A stretch of 64,000 bases of DNA from Longimycelium tulufanense. GTDB lineage: Bacteria > Actinomycetota > Actinomycetes > Mycobacteriales > Pseudonocardiaceae. The DNA lies in the NCBI RefSeq assembly GCF_014645795.1, contig NZ_BMMK01000005.1:62001-126000 (forward strand), written 5' to 3'. The notes under the pieces are model-generated. The model was not told where the DNA came from. It made no database searches and was given only the letters and a program-made list of their open reading frames with translations. The position numbers and the translations under genes are program-made. Shown one piece after another: positions 9,301 to 18,151 of this stretch; position 1 is the stretch's first letter; every line of letters starts with the position of its first letter.

Positions 9301-12300
9301 CTCTGCGCCCTCGCCTTTCTCGGACGTCATCCGACCTGCGGCGTCGAAGGTGCGTAACCGCTTCACGCCACCGGGAGCGGTCATCTTCACCGGGTTGGCC
9401 GTCGCGTCATAGGCGACGGTCCACGTGCGGTCCTCCGCCTTCGGATGTTTGGCCGTGACGGGCTCGATCACGGACTCGGCCAACCCCAGGCTGTTGACGG
9501 TGTAGAGGGTCGAGTTCCCGCGGCCATCGGTGTAGCGGGTGCGATTTCCCGCGGCGTCGTAGCCGAACGACGTGGTGATGGATTCGCTGTCGGACACCGG
9601 CTCGGTCTGCCGCACGAGCTGGTTCGCCGCGTCGTACTCGTACTTGGTGGGACGGCCGTACGGGTCGGTGGACGAGGTGAGGTTCCCCGTGTGGTCGTAG
9701 CCGTACTTCTGGGTGCGCAGGGTCTCCCCCGCCGGGTTCAGGTCCGACTCGCTGGTCATCCGGCCGAGCGGATCGAAGTCCTGGCGGGAGGTACGGCCGA
9801 GCGCGTCGGCGATGCGGACCTGCCGGCCGCGGAAGTCGTAGCCGTAGTGAGTCGGGGTACCGGCCGCGTCCGTGCTCTTGATCAGCTCACCGACGGCGTC
9901 GTAGGTGTAGGTGGTCTTGGCGCCGCTCGGTGTGATGGCGGCCGTCAGGTTGCCCGCGTCGTCGTACTCGTAGCGGGTCGTGTAGTTGTCGGCGACCGGG
10001 TGCCGCTCCACCCGGGTCGAGGTGATCTTGCGGTCGAGGTCGTCGTAGGTGGCTTCCGCCCGGGCCCCCGTCGGATCGGTGACCGAGAGCACCTCGCCCG
10101 TGTGCGTGTAGGTGTAGCGCCACACCGCCCGCTCATCGTTCGTGGCAGATGGCTCGTCGCGGACGATCATCCGTCCGAGCCGGTCGTAGGTGTAGCGCGT
10201 GGTGTTCCCGCGCGGGTCGATGACCTCCGTGGCGTTGCCCAGCCCGTCGTACCGGGTCCGGGTCGTGGGGGTGATGGGATCACTCGTACCCGGTGGTTTG
10301 TAGCTGGGAGCCGTGCTCGTGACGGGCCGGCTCAGCTTGTCGTAGGACACCCGGCTGACGTTGCCCAGCTCGTCCTTGACCGCGACCTGTTCATCGAAGG
10401 CGTTGTACCCGAACCGCCGCGTCGGCTCGACGGTCTTGGGTTCCTGCCCGCCGCTTTCCGCCGACACGGTAGGACCGACAGCACTCACCTGCCTACCGAG
10501 TTCGTCGTAACGGAAGGTCGTGGTGAACGCGGACTTGTCCGCACCATCGAGGTTTCCTCTGGGGTCAGTTGTCGACGTTCGCAGACCACGCTGGTCATAG
10601 GTGCGCGAGGTCACCAGGTTGCTCGCGCCCGCGACAACGGTTTCCTTGGTGACGTTGCCGGCAGCGTCGTACACGTAGTCGACGGTCTCGGCGTTGGTCG
10701 ACACCGGCCACGGCACGTTGGATGCCTTGCCGGAGTGGCTGACCCGCAGCACGTTGCCGTTGTGGTCGTAGCGGAAGTCGGTACGACGAGCCAGCCCACC
10801 GGGGTCGACGACGGTGCTTTCCACCCGACCAGCTCGGTCGATCCTGTGCTCGGTGACCACGCTGCCGTTGCCAGCGACCTGTTTGATCAGGTTTCCGGCA
10901 CCGTCGTAGCTGTTCGACTCGACGACGTAGTCCCGTTTGCTGCCGTCCAGGTTGCGGAAGTCCTTGAGCGTGACGCTCTGCAGCTTGTCGTCGTCGTAGT
11001 ACCGGTACTCCAGGCGGCGACCCATCGCGTCGGTATGCCGAACCATCCGCCCGGCGAAGTCGTAGGCGTAAGAGTTAAGAACGAGGTACTCGGGCTCATC
11101 ACCTTCCGCCGGCGCGTCACTCTTGAAGTCCCACAACCTCACCTCGGCAATCTTGTTGCGGGCGGTGTAGCCGTACTCGTAGCGGTTTCCCTCCGCATCG
11201 ATCATCGAGGTCTTGTTCCCGAACCGGTCGTAGCCGAAGCTCGTCTCATTGCCCTCGGCGTCAACCTGGCGTTGGACCCGACCGTGGTCGTCGTACTCGA
11301 AGCTCGTCACTCGGGCATCGCCGCCAGCGAGCGCGTCAGTCTCCTCGACCCGGATCACGTTGCCGTCCGCGTCGTAGCCGTTGGTGCTCTTGGCCTGGTG
11401 CTTCGTTCCGTTGACCGCGTCGGTGGTTGCCGGCTTCGTGACGCTGGTGAGACGGGACAGGCCGTCGTAGGTGTAGGTGGTGGTCGCACCGTCGGGATAG
11501 CTGTCGGAGACGGCGGTCTCCTTGGTCTTCCGCCCGAGTGCGTCGTAGGAGAACTTGGTGACCAGGCCGGAAGGTTCCGTGACCTGGGCCAGGTCACCGT
11601 TCTGGTAGTAGCGGTACTTGGTCTGGGCGCCGCGCGGATCCGTGGTTTGCAGGACCAACCCCGGTGGTGTGGCCCCGCCATCGACGGCCGGCTCCGAGCC
11701 GGTGCTGTAGGTGTGGCGAACGATGCCACCGTCGGGGTTGGTCTGGGTCGCCAGCTCTCCGGTGCGGCTGTATGTGTAGATGGTGCGGAACCGGTTATCG
11801 TTCGGGCCGTCCGACCTACCGTCCCGGTGCTCGGTCGGCATGTCGCTGCGCGGATCGAACGGATCGACCGGTTCGGCGGGGTAGGTGTAGTACTCGGTGT
11901 AGCACTTTTCCTTGGTACGGCAGGTCTTGCGCGAGGTCACGTTTCCGCGCTTGTCATAGGTCAGATGGACCGAGGCGCCGTTCTCGTCCGTGATGAGGTT
12001 CTGGAAACCCTGATCGTCGTAGGAGAACGTCCGAACGCTCATTCCGTCGAGCGAGTGGCCGTCGAACACCGGCCCCTTGGAGGAGTCCGGGACGGTGGTG
12101 CAGAACTTCGGGTCGCCGGGGTCGGGCTCGGTACAGGTGGGGGTGGTCGTCGGCGTCGGCGAGGGGCTCGGCTCGCCGGGCCGATCCTCCTCGCGCATGC
12201 CCAGGCCGGTGGGCGCCGCGGACCGGATCATGCGGCCGGCCAGGGCGTCGTACTCGTACAGGTGGAACCGGTCGGCCGGGTCCCGGACCTCGATCGAGCG

Positions 12301-15300
12301 CCGCAGGTCGGTGTCCCCGCCGTACACGATGGGCGCACCGATCTTCCAGGTCCCGCCGTTGCGGTCGGTGTACTCCCTGACCCGGTCGAGCCGAACGTCG
12401 TACTCCACCCGGGCCACCGTCCGGCCGCTGGGCAGGGTGACCTCGGTGAGTTGGTCGGCCTTGTGCAGGCCCTGCTGGTGATGCGCCGCCACCGCGCCCG
12501 GTCCGAGCGGATGCGCGTAGACCGCGACCTCGTCAATGGTGCCGGAGTAGAACCATCGCGGGCCACTTCCCCACGCCGGCCACGACCCGGTGGCGTAGGC
12601 GGCACCGACCTGGTTGAAGGTCAACGCCGACAGGTCGGCGTACTTGCCGCGCACCGTCCCCACGGCCTTGCCGTCGAGGTAGAGGGTTTGGGTGTCGCCC
12701 CGGGCGGTGAGGACGGCGTGGTGCCACTTGCCGTCGTTGACCCGGGCTGTGGAGGTGATCGGGGCGATCGAACCGTTGGCGAACTGCCCGCGCAGTTTCC
12801 CGTCGTTACCCACGTAGAGGATCGGTATGCCGCTGCCCGAGGTTTGGTCGAGGGCCTTGTCCTGGTAGCCGATGAGCGGCCCGCCGCTGCCGGTGATGTT
12901 GTTCTTGAACCACAGTTCGACGCTGGCGTCCCGGTTCTTCTTCAGCGTGCCCTTCGGCAGGTCGACCAGGGACGAGGTCCCGTTGAAGGAGGCAGCGGTG
13001 TCGTCGGCCTCCGCGATGGCTCCGGGCGCGCCGAGCGCGACGTTCTTGTACTCGCCGCGGTCCTTACCGAGGTTGACGGCGACCTCGCTGCCCCCGTGGT
13101 CGCCCTGTGCCTCGCCCAGCCGGTGGTAGGACTCGGGCCGGTCGTCCAGCACCGCGCTGCGGTAGTGCGAGCCCGAGCCGTAGGTGTAGGTCGTGCACGC
13201 CCCGCCCGGGGTGCAGACCTTCGTCAGCAGGTCCCCTTCGTAGTGGTAGGTCCAGCTCAGCGGCGACCCGTCCACCGGGTCGGTCGTCACCTTCGCCACG
13301 TGTGCGCCCGACCACTCGAACCGCAGCGAGCGCCCGGACTTGTTGGTCTGGCTGTTGGAGACGGTGGCCTTGGCGAGCTTCCCGTCCGTGCCGTAGGTGA
13401 GCACGAGGGACCGCAGGGCAGCATCAGTGATCTTGGTGAGCCGGCCGGACGACGCGAAGTGGTAGGCCATGCCGGACTTGTCGAGCAGTTTCCAGTTCGC
13501 CCCCTCCAGCCCCAGCGACGCCGTGCGTCCCTGGGGCGGGGCGAACGAGCCGTCCGGGTTCTTGCCAAACCGAACCTCCTGCCCGTCCGGGTACCTGATC
13601 ACGACGTTGCCGGAGCCGTCGTCATCCGGAGCGAGCCGCATGTCGTAGCGGGTCGTCCAACCGGTGCCGAACAACGACTCCCGCCGCGGGTCGAGGCTGT
13701 TGTACGTCCGCACCACCGACAGTTCGGGTCCCACAGTGACGACCGGAGCGTCCACCGCGACCGTGGTGAAGTTGCCTACCTGGGGATCGAACTCCTTGTC
13801 ACCACTGCCGTAGGGCGCACCTGCGATCCGCGAGGTCAGCGCCGGCTGCGGGACCGCGGTGACGAGGGTGCTCTGTGGCGAGGGAACCTCGGTGGTGGCG
13901 TCCTTGACGAAGGCTCGCCACAGGTAGTTCCTGCTCCACACCAACTTCTCGGCCGGAACCGTCCACGCGGGGCTGTTTTGGTAGTCCGAGCGGAAGCAGT
14001 TGACCGGCTTGCCGTTGTCGTCGGACTTGCAGACCTCGAACCGGTACTTCAGCTGGCTTCCCGGAGGTGCATCGATGTCGATCGCACGCGCCCACAGCTG
14101 CGGTGTCAACGTCTGCGCCTGATAGCCGTTCGGTGGGTGGAGCTTCTCCACCACGGGCGGAATGTCGATGACCTCGAGCACGATGCGGGCCGGCGGCACC
14201 TGCTGGTCGGTGAAGACGACTCCCCCGGACCGCACCATGGTGAAGTCCACGAAGTACTTCCCCGGTGGCAGCGGTTTGATCTCGGCGGTCAGGGTGACCT
14301 TCGCGTTACGGTCGATATCGCCGGGCAGGCTCGCCGAACGCTGTTGGGTCACCGAACGTCCGGTCTTGGCGTCGTAGACCCGGTAGGCGAGGTAGTAGTT
14401 TCTCCGGGTCCACTTCTCCGCGCTTCGGTTGGTGACGGTGACCTTCACCTTGCCCGACTGGTTCTGCAGCACCGGGGGCTCGGGGACCGGGTTGGGGATC
14501 CGGTAGCTGGCGTTGTACGGGCTGTGGGTGACGAACAGCTTCGGCGGGTTCGCGGTGCCGGAACCGGCGATCCGTTTCCACGCGTTCGAGTCGCTGGCGG
14601 AGGCGCGCAGGGACAGCCCGTTGTTCGGCTTACCGTCCACCCACCCCTGGACCACCTTGCGGCCAGAGACTCCGAGGTTGAACAGGGTTCCCTTGGCCGG
14701 GCAGGCCGAGCGCGACTGACCTGTCCTGATGTAACCATAGGCGAAGGATTTGCTGGCCAGCGAGCGGCCCACGCTGGGGCCGGGGTAGGAGTAGTTCGAC
14801 CCAACGGACCAGGACTGGGTCACCGGATGTACCGTGACCGGCCGCGCACGGCACGACGCGGAGTCGAAGTTGACCAGGTGCAGCTGCGCGCCGTAGATCG
14901 TGTGGTGACGCAGCCGGCCCACCAGCTTGTTGAACTTCAGGTAGGACGCTGACGCAGCACCACCCTTGCGGCCAACAAGCAGCTCACTGCTCCCCGAGCG
15001 GGAGGAGTTGCCGTGCACGACCATGCTGCTGTCGGCACCGGCTGAGTCCACGCTCGGGTCGACCATGACGGGATAGCGCCGTTCGGGGTCCCGCAGCCAG
15101 GACGAGTCCAGGCGCACCTCCAACGCGGGGCCACCGTCACGGGACACGATCCGATAACTGACCCCGTTGGAGACCTCGGCATCCGGTTTCGCGTCCCACA
15201 TGAAGCCGGACGGGATGACGGCCCGCTGCCGCCCGCTGGAGTCGACGAGCTCCACCTGTCCACCGACGATCTTCGCCTCGAGCCCGGACAACGAGAGCGG

Positions 15301-16083
15301 GAACACGTAGCTGTGCGGAACGTCCGGCGAGCGCAGGACCAGCGTCTCCTTGACGCCCCCGCCCTGGGCTTGAACCTTGAGGTCGACTCCGCCCAACACG
15401 TCCGGATAGGTGACGGTGTCGCCGTCAGCGTTGCCCGCCACCGCCGCCGCCCCCGCAAGACCGAAGCCGGCCGCACGGGAGTCGTCAAAACCCAGCCGGA
15501 CCAGTTCCTTCACCTTCGCCTGGCCCGCTAGCCGAATCTCGACGGCGTCAGCTGCGTTGCGCCAGCCGTCGGCTGCGGGCACCAGGCGTGAGTCGATCGG
15601 TTCCCAGGTTCCATCCCGGGTCCGATAGTTCAGGGGCGCGGTGGCGAACTCGGTGGTCTCGGTGCCGTCCTCGTTGCGGTAGACGCGCTCGTGCGAGCTT
15701 CTTCGCTCGGGAAGCTCAACGCTTGTCCCGGGGTCGAACGTGGGCTCGCGCGTTGGCGCATCCGCGACTTCGGCATGGTTTGCCGGAGTGGGTGGTTGCT
15801 CGCCGGTCCACAGCGGAAACTGGCTCCGCAAGGTCTTGGGTCTCATACGATTGCCGGATGACCCGACCAGGTGCTCCGAGCCCGCCGCGGAACCCCATTG
15901 CTGTTCGGGAGCAGGTCGCGCCTGGTGCTCGACGACATCTGGCGACGCGAACTTCACCGGCCCACTACCGACAACGGTCAGCAACAGGGCACCGACGACG
16001 ACTGTCGACAGCCACACGACAGCCCGCGAGACGGGTATGACCCGAGGTGCCCAGAGCAGTCCGGGCCGGCGTAGCGCGTCCAT
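6301..16083 (-). CDS. RHS/YD-repeat polymorphic toxin with HINT domain
   Basis: 3,260-residue surface or secreted toxin. N-terminal membrane/signal segment (about residues 14-40); DNRLRE-type region about 340-500; LamG-like domain about 980-1205; long array of YD repeats about 850-2530 forming the RHS shell; RHS core motif GARWYDPGTGRFNSRD at about 2623; a Lys/Ala/Trp-rich basic stretch about 2670-2830 followed by Gly-rich hydrophobic segments; HINT pretoxin domain 2991-3144 (starts CNSF, TxxHPFWV block, ends VHNC); and a 116-residue C-terminal toxin. The toxin tip (IPPIRLVQ, LDNRRLAAFQ) resembles ParB-like nuclease tips of other RHS proteins, with modest certainty. ATG at 16083 with GGGGG upstream chosen over an ATG at 16140. 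The DUF7660 gene overlaps the 3' end. Confidence 0.9.
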   Translation of the reverse strand: MDALRRPGLLWAPRVIPVSRAVVWLSTVVVGALLLTVVGSGPVKFASPDVVEHQARPAPEQQWGSAAGSEHLVGSSGNRMRPKTLRSQFPLWTGEQPPTPANHAEVADAPTREPTFDPGTSVELPERRSSHERVYRNEDGTETTEFATAPLNYRTRDGTWEPIDSRLVPAADGWRNAADAVEIRLAGQAKVKELVRLGFDDSRAAGFGLAGAAAVAGNADGDTVTYPDVLGGVDLKVQAQGGGVKETLVLRSPDVPHSYVFPLSLSGLEAKIVGGQVELVDSSGRQRAVIPSGFMWDAKPDAEVSNGVSYRIVSRDGGPALEVRLDSSWLRDPERRYPVMVDPSVDSAGADSSMVVHGNSSRSGSSELLVGRKGGAASASYLKFNKLVGRLRHHTIYGAQLHLVNFDSASCRARPVTVHPVTQSWSVGSNYSYPGPSVGRSLASKSFAYGYIRTGQSRSACPAKGTLFNLGVSGRKVVQGWVDGKPNNGLSLRASASDSNAWKRIAGSGTANPPKLFVTHSPYNASYRIPNPVPEPPVLQNQSGKVKVTVTNRSAEKWTRRNYYLAYRVYDAKTGRSVTQQRSASLPGDIDRNAKVTLTAEIKPLPPGKYFVDFTMVRSGGVVFTDQQVPPARIVLEVIDIPPVVEKLHPPNGYQAQTLTPQLWARAIDIDAPPGSQLKYRFEVCKSDDNGKPVNCFRSDYQNSPAWTVPAEKLVWSRNYLWRAFVKDATTEVPSPQSTLVTAVPQPALTSRIAGAPYGSGDKEFDPQVGNFTTVAVDAPVVTVGPELSVVRTYNSLDPRRESLFGTGWTTRYDMRLAPDDDGSGNVVIRYPDGQEVRFGKNPDGSFAPPQGRTASLGLEGANWKLLDKSGMAYHFASSGRLTKITDAALRSLVLTYGTDGKLAKATVSNSQTNKSGRSLRFEWSGAHVAKVTTDPVDGSPLSWTYHYEGDLLTKVCTPGGACTTYTYGSGSHYRSAVLDDRPESYHRLGEAQGDHGGSEVAVNLGKDRGEYKNVALGAPGAIAEADDTAASFNGTSSLVDLPKGTLKKNRDASVELWFKNNITGSGGPLIGYQDKALDQTSGSGIPILYVGNDGKLRGQFANGSIAPITSTARVNDGKWHHAVLTARGDTQTLYLDGKAVGTVRGKYADLSALTFNQVGAAYATGSWPAWGSGPRWFYSGTIDEVAVYAHPLGPGAVAAHHQQGLHKADQLTEVTLPSGRTVARVEYDVRLDRVREYTDRNGGTWKIGAPIVYGGDTDLRRSIEVRDPADRFHLYEYDALAGRMIRSAAPTGLGMREEDRPGEPSPSPTPTTTPTCTEPDPGDPKFCTTVPDSSKGPVFDGHSLDGMSVRTFSYDDQGFQNLITDENGASVHLTYDKRGNVTSRKTCRTKEKCYTEYYTYPAEPVDPFDPRSDMPTEHRDGRSDGPNDNRFRTIYTYSRTGELATQTNPDGGIVRHTYSTGSEPAVDGGATPPGLVLQTTDPRGAQTKYRYYQNGDLAQVTEPSGLVTKFSYDALGRKTKETAVSDSYPDGATTTYTYDGLSRLTSVTKPATTDAVNGTKHQAKSTNGYDADGNVIRVEETDALAGGDARVTSFEYDDHGRVQRQVDAEGNETSFGYDRFGNKTSMIDAEGNRYEYGYTARNKIAEVRLWDFKSDAPAEGDEPEYLVLNSYAYDFAGRMVRHTDAMGRRLEYRYYDDDKLQSVTLKDFRNLDGSKRDYVVESNSYDGAGNLIKQVAGNGSVVTEHRIDRAGRVESTVVDPGGLARRTDFRYDHNGNVLRVSHSGKASNVPWPVSTNAETVDYVYDAAGNVTKETVVAGASNLVTSRTYDQRGLRTSTTDPRGNLDGADKSAFTTTFRYDELGRQVSAVGPTVSAESGGQEPKTVEPTRRFGYNAFDEQVAVKDELGNVSRVSYDKLSRPVTSTAPSYKPPGTSDPITPTTRTRYDGLGNATEVIDPRGNTTRYTYDRLGRMIVRDEPSATNDERAVWRYTYTHTGEVLSVTDPTGARAEATYDDLDRKITSTRVERHPVADNYTTRYEYDDAGNLTAAITPSGAKTTYTYDAVGELIKSTDAAGTPTHYGYDFRGRQVRIADALGRTSRQDFDPLGRMTSESDLNPAGETLRTQKYGYDHTGNLTSSTDPYGRPTKYEYDAANQLVRQTEPVSDSESITTSFGYDAAGNRTRYTDGRGNSTLYTVNSLGLAESVIEPVTAKHPKAEDRTWTVAYDATANPVKMTAPGGVKRLRTFDAAGRMTSEKGEGAEKPTADRTFGYNLRGDLITVNAPKDTNKYVYDDRGNILSADGPSGKAGFEYNVDGQLTGRTDAAGKASYAYRNARLDTVTDSLTSTVQRLGYDGAGQPKTIDYGSGRVRTFGYDDIGRMASDKLVNATGNAVASIEYGYDENDHLTRKNTLGTAGAGENTYGYDQAGRLTSWTAEGKTTEYHWDASGNRVRAGDKEASFDERNRLRSDGDYTYDYTPRGTLASRTSSGLTEPFSFDAFDRLIAQGGTAYEYDGLDRLVSRNGTAFSYAGTSDEVVSDGVARYARGPADELLAVEQDGTRRLTLSDEHEDLVAGFDPADTALASLPDSTAYDPFGKVIAKQGERRNIGYQGDWTDQDSGQVKMGARWYDPGTGRFNSRDEVDYVAGESILANRYVYGAGAPLDYTDPDGQWPSCGWCKKVVNKAASVVKSSARAVYNGVRKAASWAWSGVKKVARKIASAARWVYHKARAAVRWVGNKVRAAARWVGSKVSAAVNWAKKRAAAARKAAIRAAKAVTRKAKRAAAWVAKHNPIRVIKAAIKPLYAGIKKVVSAAAHLPARVVATVRDVVADATKAVKVIYKKAVEAAGTVVETVSKATQAVSEFVQTHKAAIAGFVAGAVVGVGCGVAIGWTGVGAVACGALAGAVGSVVHDVVEGGHSLREIAGNALLGGVLGGLTGGLGAVAGQALRAGVGALGAGFRSAGQSALGAARAEAGNIVRGRMSGGVTSRLGGCNSFTASTSVLMADGTRKAIQDVRVGDMVLATDPTTGRTEAKPVTNLITGEGDKTIVEVVVDVDGDKGDATAKIEATDQHPFWVDDQGRWVDAKDLRPGNLLRTSAGTYVQVVQTRTRSAYERVHNLTVDGVHTYYVAAEAPQAAAADTLVHNCRSIDPFEVRFTQDSAGKFFSSGNSVFELARDLKAGAVEAASIPPIRLVQNSGKLFSLDNRRLAAFQMADVPVPYRMATRREIAQKWDDHFTTETDGIGIAIRLGGGREVWWRGTRG

Positions 16084-16460
16084 GCGGCCCCCAGTTATGC
16101 CAATTGGACGGTCACTCCAACTGGACGTTTTCCGCGACAAGCAAAGTCAGCCTGGCACAGGCCCGTTCCCACCGTGAGCATCCATTCGGCCGCACCCGGC
16201 ACGGCGTTCGGCGGACTCCCGACGGATTGTCAAGAAGTGATCTCCGCGAGGTAGCGTTGCGGTTTCGTCCTGTCGTGTTCCTGCCACACGAGCACTGGGG
16301 CCCGGCAGAACGACCACGAGCACGATGCGCCCGGACGCGGGAGCGGTCATTGACACATCAGTCAATAACCGCCAGTTCGAAACACATCAGTTTGTCAGTG
16401 CGGTTAACCACTTCCGGCTGAATGATCCGCCGAGCCTGCGGTGAGAGGTGGAAGGTACGT
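16084..16460. other. Gap upstream of the RHS gene with a direct repeat
   Basis: No gene seen. The decamer ACACATCAGT occurs at 16353-16362 and again at 16382-16391, and the first copy sits inside TGAC-N6-GTCA. These could be regulator sites for the RHS operon, whose start lies about 270 bases further along on the minus strand. Confidence 0.4.
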
Positions 16461-16489
16461 CGAAGCCCCGGAGGATCTCCGGGGCTTCG
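16461..16489 (-). terminator. Perfect 13-bp hairpin terminator
   Basis: CGAAGCCCCGGAG and CTCCGGGGCTTCG form a 13-bp perfect stem with a GAT loop, 18 bases after the DUF397 stop. It should end the regulator transcript before the RHS operon. Confidence 0.8.
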
Positions 16490-16506
16490 GTGTGTAGGTG
16501 GAGGTG

Positions 16507-16791
16507 TCAGACGTCGAGCGTGCCGCGTTGTAGCTGGCGGACGAACGCCGACCAGGTGGCGGATTCGAAGATCAGTGCCGGGCCGGTGGGGTTCTTCGAG
16601 TCACGGACGCCGACGACGGTGTGGGCCGAGGCGACCTCGACACACTGACTGCCACCACCGCCGTTCGAAGTACCGCTGCGGCTGGACTTCCTCCAGTCTG
16701 CGGAGGCCACCTCAACACAGTTCGAACCGCCTCCGGCACTCGAGGTACCGCTGCGGCTACTCTTCCGCCATAGCGCGAAGTCGTAGGTCAT
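16507..16791 (-). CDS. DUF397 protein with duplicated motif
   Basis: 94-residue protein. The DUF397 signature (WRKSSRSG...NCVEVA) appears twice in tandem, at about residues 8-31 and 33-56, before the single downstream half (VGVRDSKNPTGPALIFESATWSAFV). Normal family members have one copy and about 60-70 residues. DUF397 proteins are small partners of HTH-DUF5753 regulators in actinomycetes (BldB/WhiJ-like systems). Its ATG overlaps the regulator stop (ATGA), so it is the second gene of a two-gene operon. Confidence 0.85.
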   Translation of the reverse strand: MTYDFALWRKSSRSGTSSAGGGSNCVEVASADWRKSSRSGTSNGGGGSQCVEVASAHTVVGVRDSKNPTGPALIFESATWSAFVRQLQRGTLDV

Positions 16792-17660
16792 GGAGCCCCC
16801 TCGGGCAGCTCATCGATCACGCCCTTCACGAGCGCAACCGAGTCCGACGGGTTCAGAGCGATCGTTGACAGCCGCTCGAACGCGAGGGTACATGCATGAA
16901 CGACCTTCGGATCCACCATGTAGAGGTTCCCGGCGCGGCCATCGGTGTAAGCCATGTCCGCAGCCTCGGGGTCGGCGAACCTCAGCACGCAGAACCACCC
17001 TGCCGTGCCTGGATGAGCACCGATCGTCGAGGGGATCACCTGGAACGTGACATTCGGGCGATCGACAAGCGTGAGCAGCTGGGACAGCTGGTGCCGTAGC
17101 ACAGCTGGTCCCCCAATCGGCCGGCGGATGACACTCCCGTCGACGACGACCCGCAGGCTGATCGGGTCTTCCTGTGTAAGCAGACGCGTCCGCTTCATAC
17201 GCGCTCGGACGCGCCGCGCTAGCTCACTTCCTCGAACATCATCGTCACCGTTCTCGATAAGCGCCCGCGCATACGGCTCGGTCTGGAGCAAGGCAGGAAG
17301 CAGAAGGGGCTCGTACCAAAGGATCTCACACGCTTCGGCCTCGTATCCGACATAGTTTCGAAAGTCGGAAGGAAGGGCGTTACCCGGCTGCTGCCACCAC
17401 CCGCGCTCCCGTGCCAACTCGCTGAGATGGAGTAGCCGGTCCCGTGCCTCACCATCGACGCCGTACAGATTGAGCAGGTCGCGGACTTCATGAACATCCG
17501 CCGGCCGCTGTCCGGTTTCGATGCGCGACAGCATGGCCTTCGAGGTCCACGGGACGCGTGCCGCTACCTCCACCAGTTTCAGGTCCGCCCGCTTCCGCCA
17601 AGCCCGCAACTCCGCTGCGAGCTGCTTACGGGCCACGGTCGGGCTGGTGACTTGTTCCAT
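16788..17660 (-). CDS. XRE-family regulator with DUF5753 domain
   Basis: 290-residue DNA-binding regulator: N-terminal helix-turn-helix (about residues 10-65; LAAELRAWRKRADLKLVEVA, then SKAMLSRIETGQR) and a C-terminal DUF5753 domain (about 95-285; ARALIENG, TFQVIPSTIGAHPGTAGWFCVLRF, YMVDP). ATG at 17660 is set by GGAGGTGG; an ATG at 17729 is unlikely. Paired with the DUF397 gene. These pairs are tied to development or secondary-metabolite control in streptomycetes, but the targets here are unknown. Divergent from the small gene at 17822. Confidence 0.88.
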   Translation of the reverse strand: MEQVTSPTVARKQLAAELRAWRKRADLKLVEVAARVPWTSKAMLSRIETGQRPADVHEVRDLLNLYGVDGEARDRLLHLSELARERGWWQQPGNALPSDFRNYVGYEAEACEILWYEPLLLPALLQTEPYARALIENGDDDVRGSELARRVRARMKRTRLLTQEDPISLRVVVDGSVIRRPIGGPAVLRHQLSQLLTLVDRPNVTFQVIPSTIGAHPGTAGWFCVLRFADPEAADMAYTDGRAGNLYMVDPKVVHACTLAFERLSTIALNPSDSVALVKGVIDELPEGAP

Positions 17661-17821
17661 CCGTCCACCTCCTGCTCGCGCCCTCGCCCCACGCGTCATT
17701 CGGACGAGTGGATCTCTTGAGAGTTCCACTGTCTTCTCTTGTCAAGACACTGAGAATCTCAGCATCCTGTTGCCTACGTCACGTTGTCGATCAAGGCGCT
17801 CAGCCTAGATGGAGGTGGCTT

Positions 17822-18151
17822 GTGGACCCGGATCGGGACTACTGGCATCTCGTCGAGTACTTCCAGGTCGTGCGCGGGGTTCGGCGCCTCGTCCACAGCG
17901 AGTGGGTGTGCGACCACGGCTTCTATGTCGGCCGGCGGGCCGGCGTCACCACCGTCACCGCAACCGCCGAGGGCTACGCCCGCGAACTCTGCGAGGAGCA
18001 CGCGCGGGGCAGCCCCGGCCGCTGGATCGTCCGCGTTTGGCGCATCACCGCACCGGACGCCGGAGCCGACCGCATCCAGAAACTCTGCACCGTGGAGGTC
18101 CGCAGTGGTACGACTCAGTCCCCTCCGCCCGCCCCGATGGCTCAGAACTGA
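17822..18151 (+). CDS. Hypothetical small protein
   Basis: 109 residues, GTG start at 17822 with GGAGGTGG 3-10 bases upstream. The sequence opens VDPDRDYWHLVEYFQVVRG and is rich in Trp, Arg and Val. I do not recognise a family, but similar small proteins often lie divergent from HTH-DUF5753/DUF397 pairs. Its 3' end overlaps the next gene by 47 bases. Confidence 0.55.
   Translation: MDPDRDYWHLVEYFQVVRGVRRLVHSEWVCDHGFYVGRRAGVTTVTATAEGYARELCEEHARGSPGRWIVRVWRITAPDAGADRIQKLCTVEVRSGTTQSPPPAPMAQN

Noticed and set aside
8500-13400. Repetitive DNA in the RHS gene as a possible CRISPR or satellite array
   Set aside because: The repeats are degenerate, in frame and encode YD motifs; no constant repeat/spacer pattern.
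9445-14952. Very long open frame on the plus strand opposite the RHS gene (over 1,800 codons)
   Set aside because: It is the antisense of YD repeats in high-GC DNA; composition is rich in Val/Gly/Arg with no domain, ribosome site or family resemblance.
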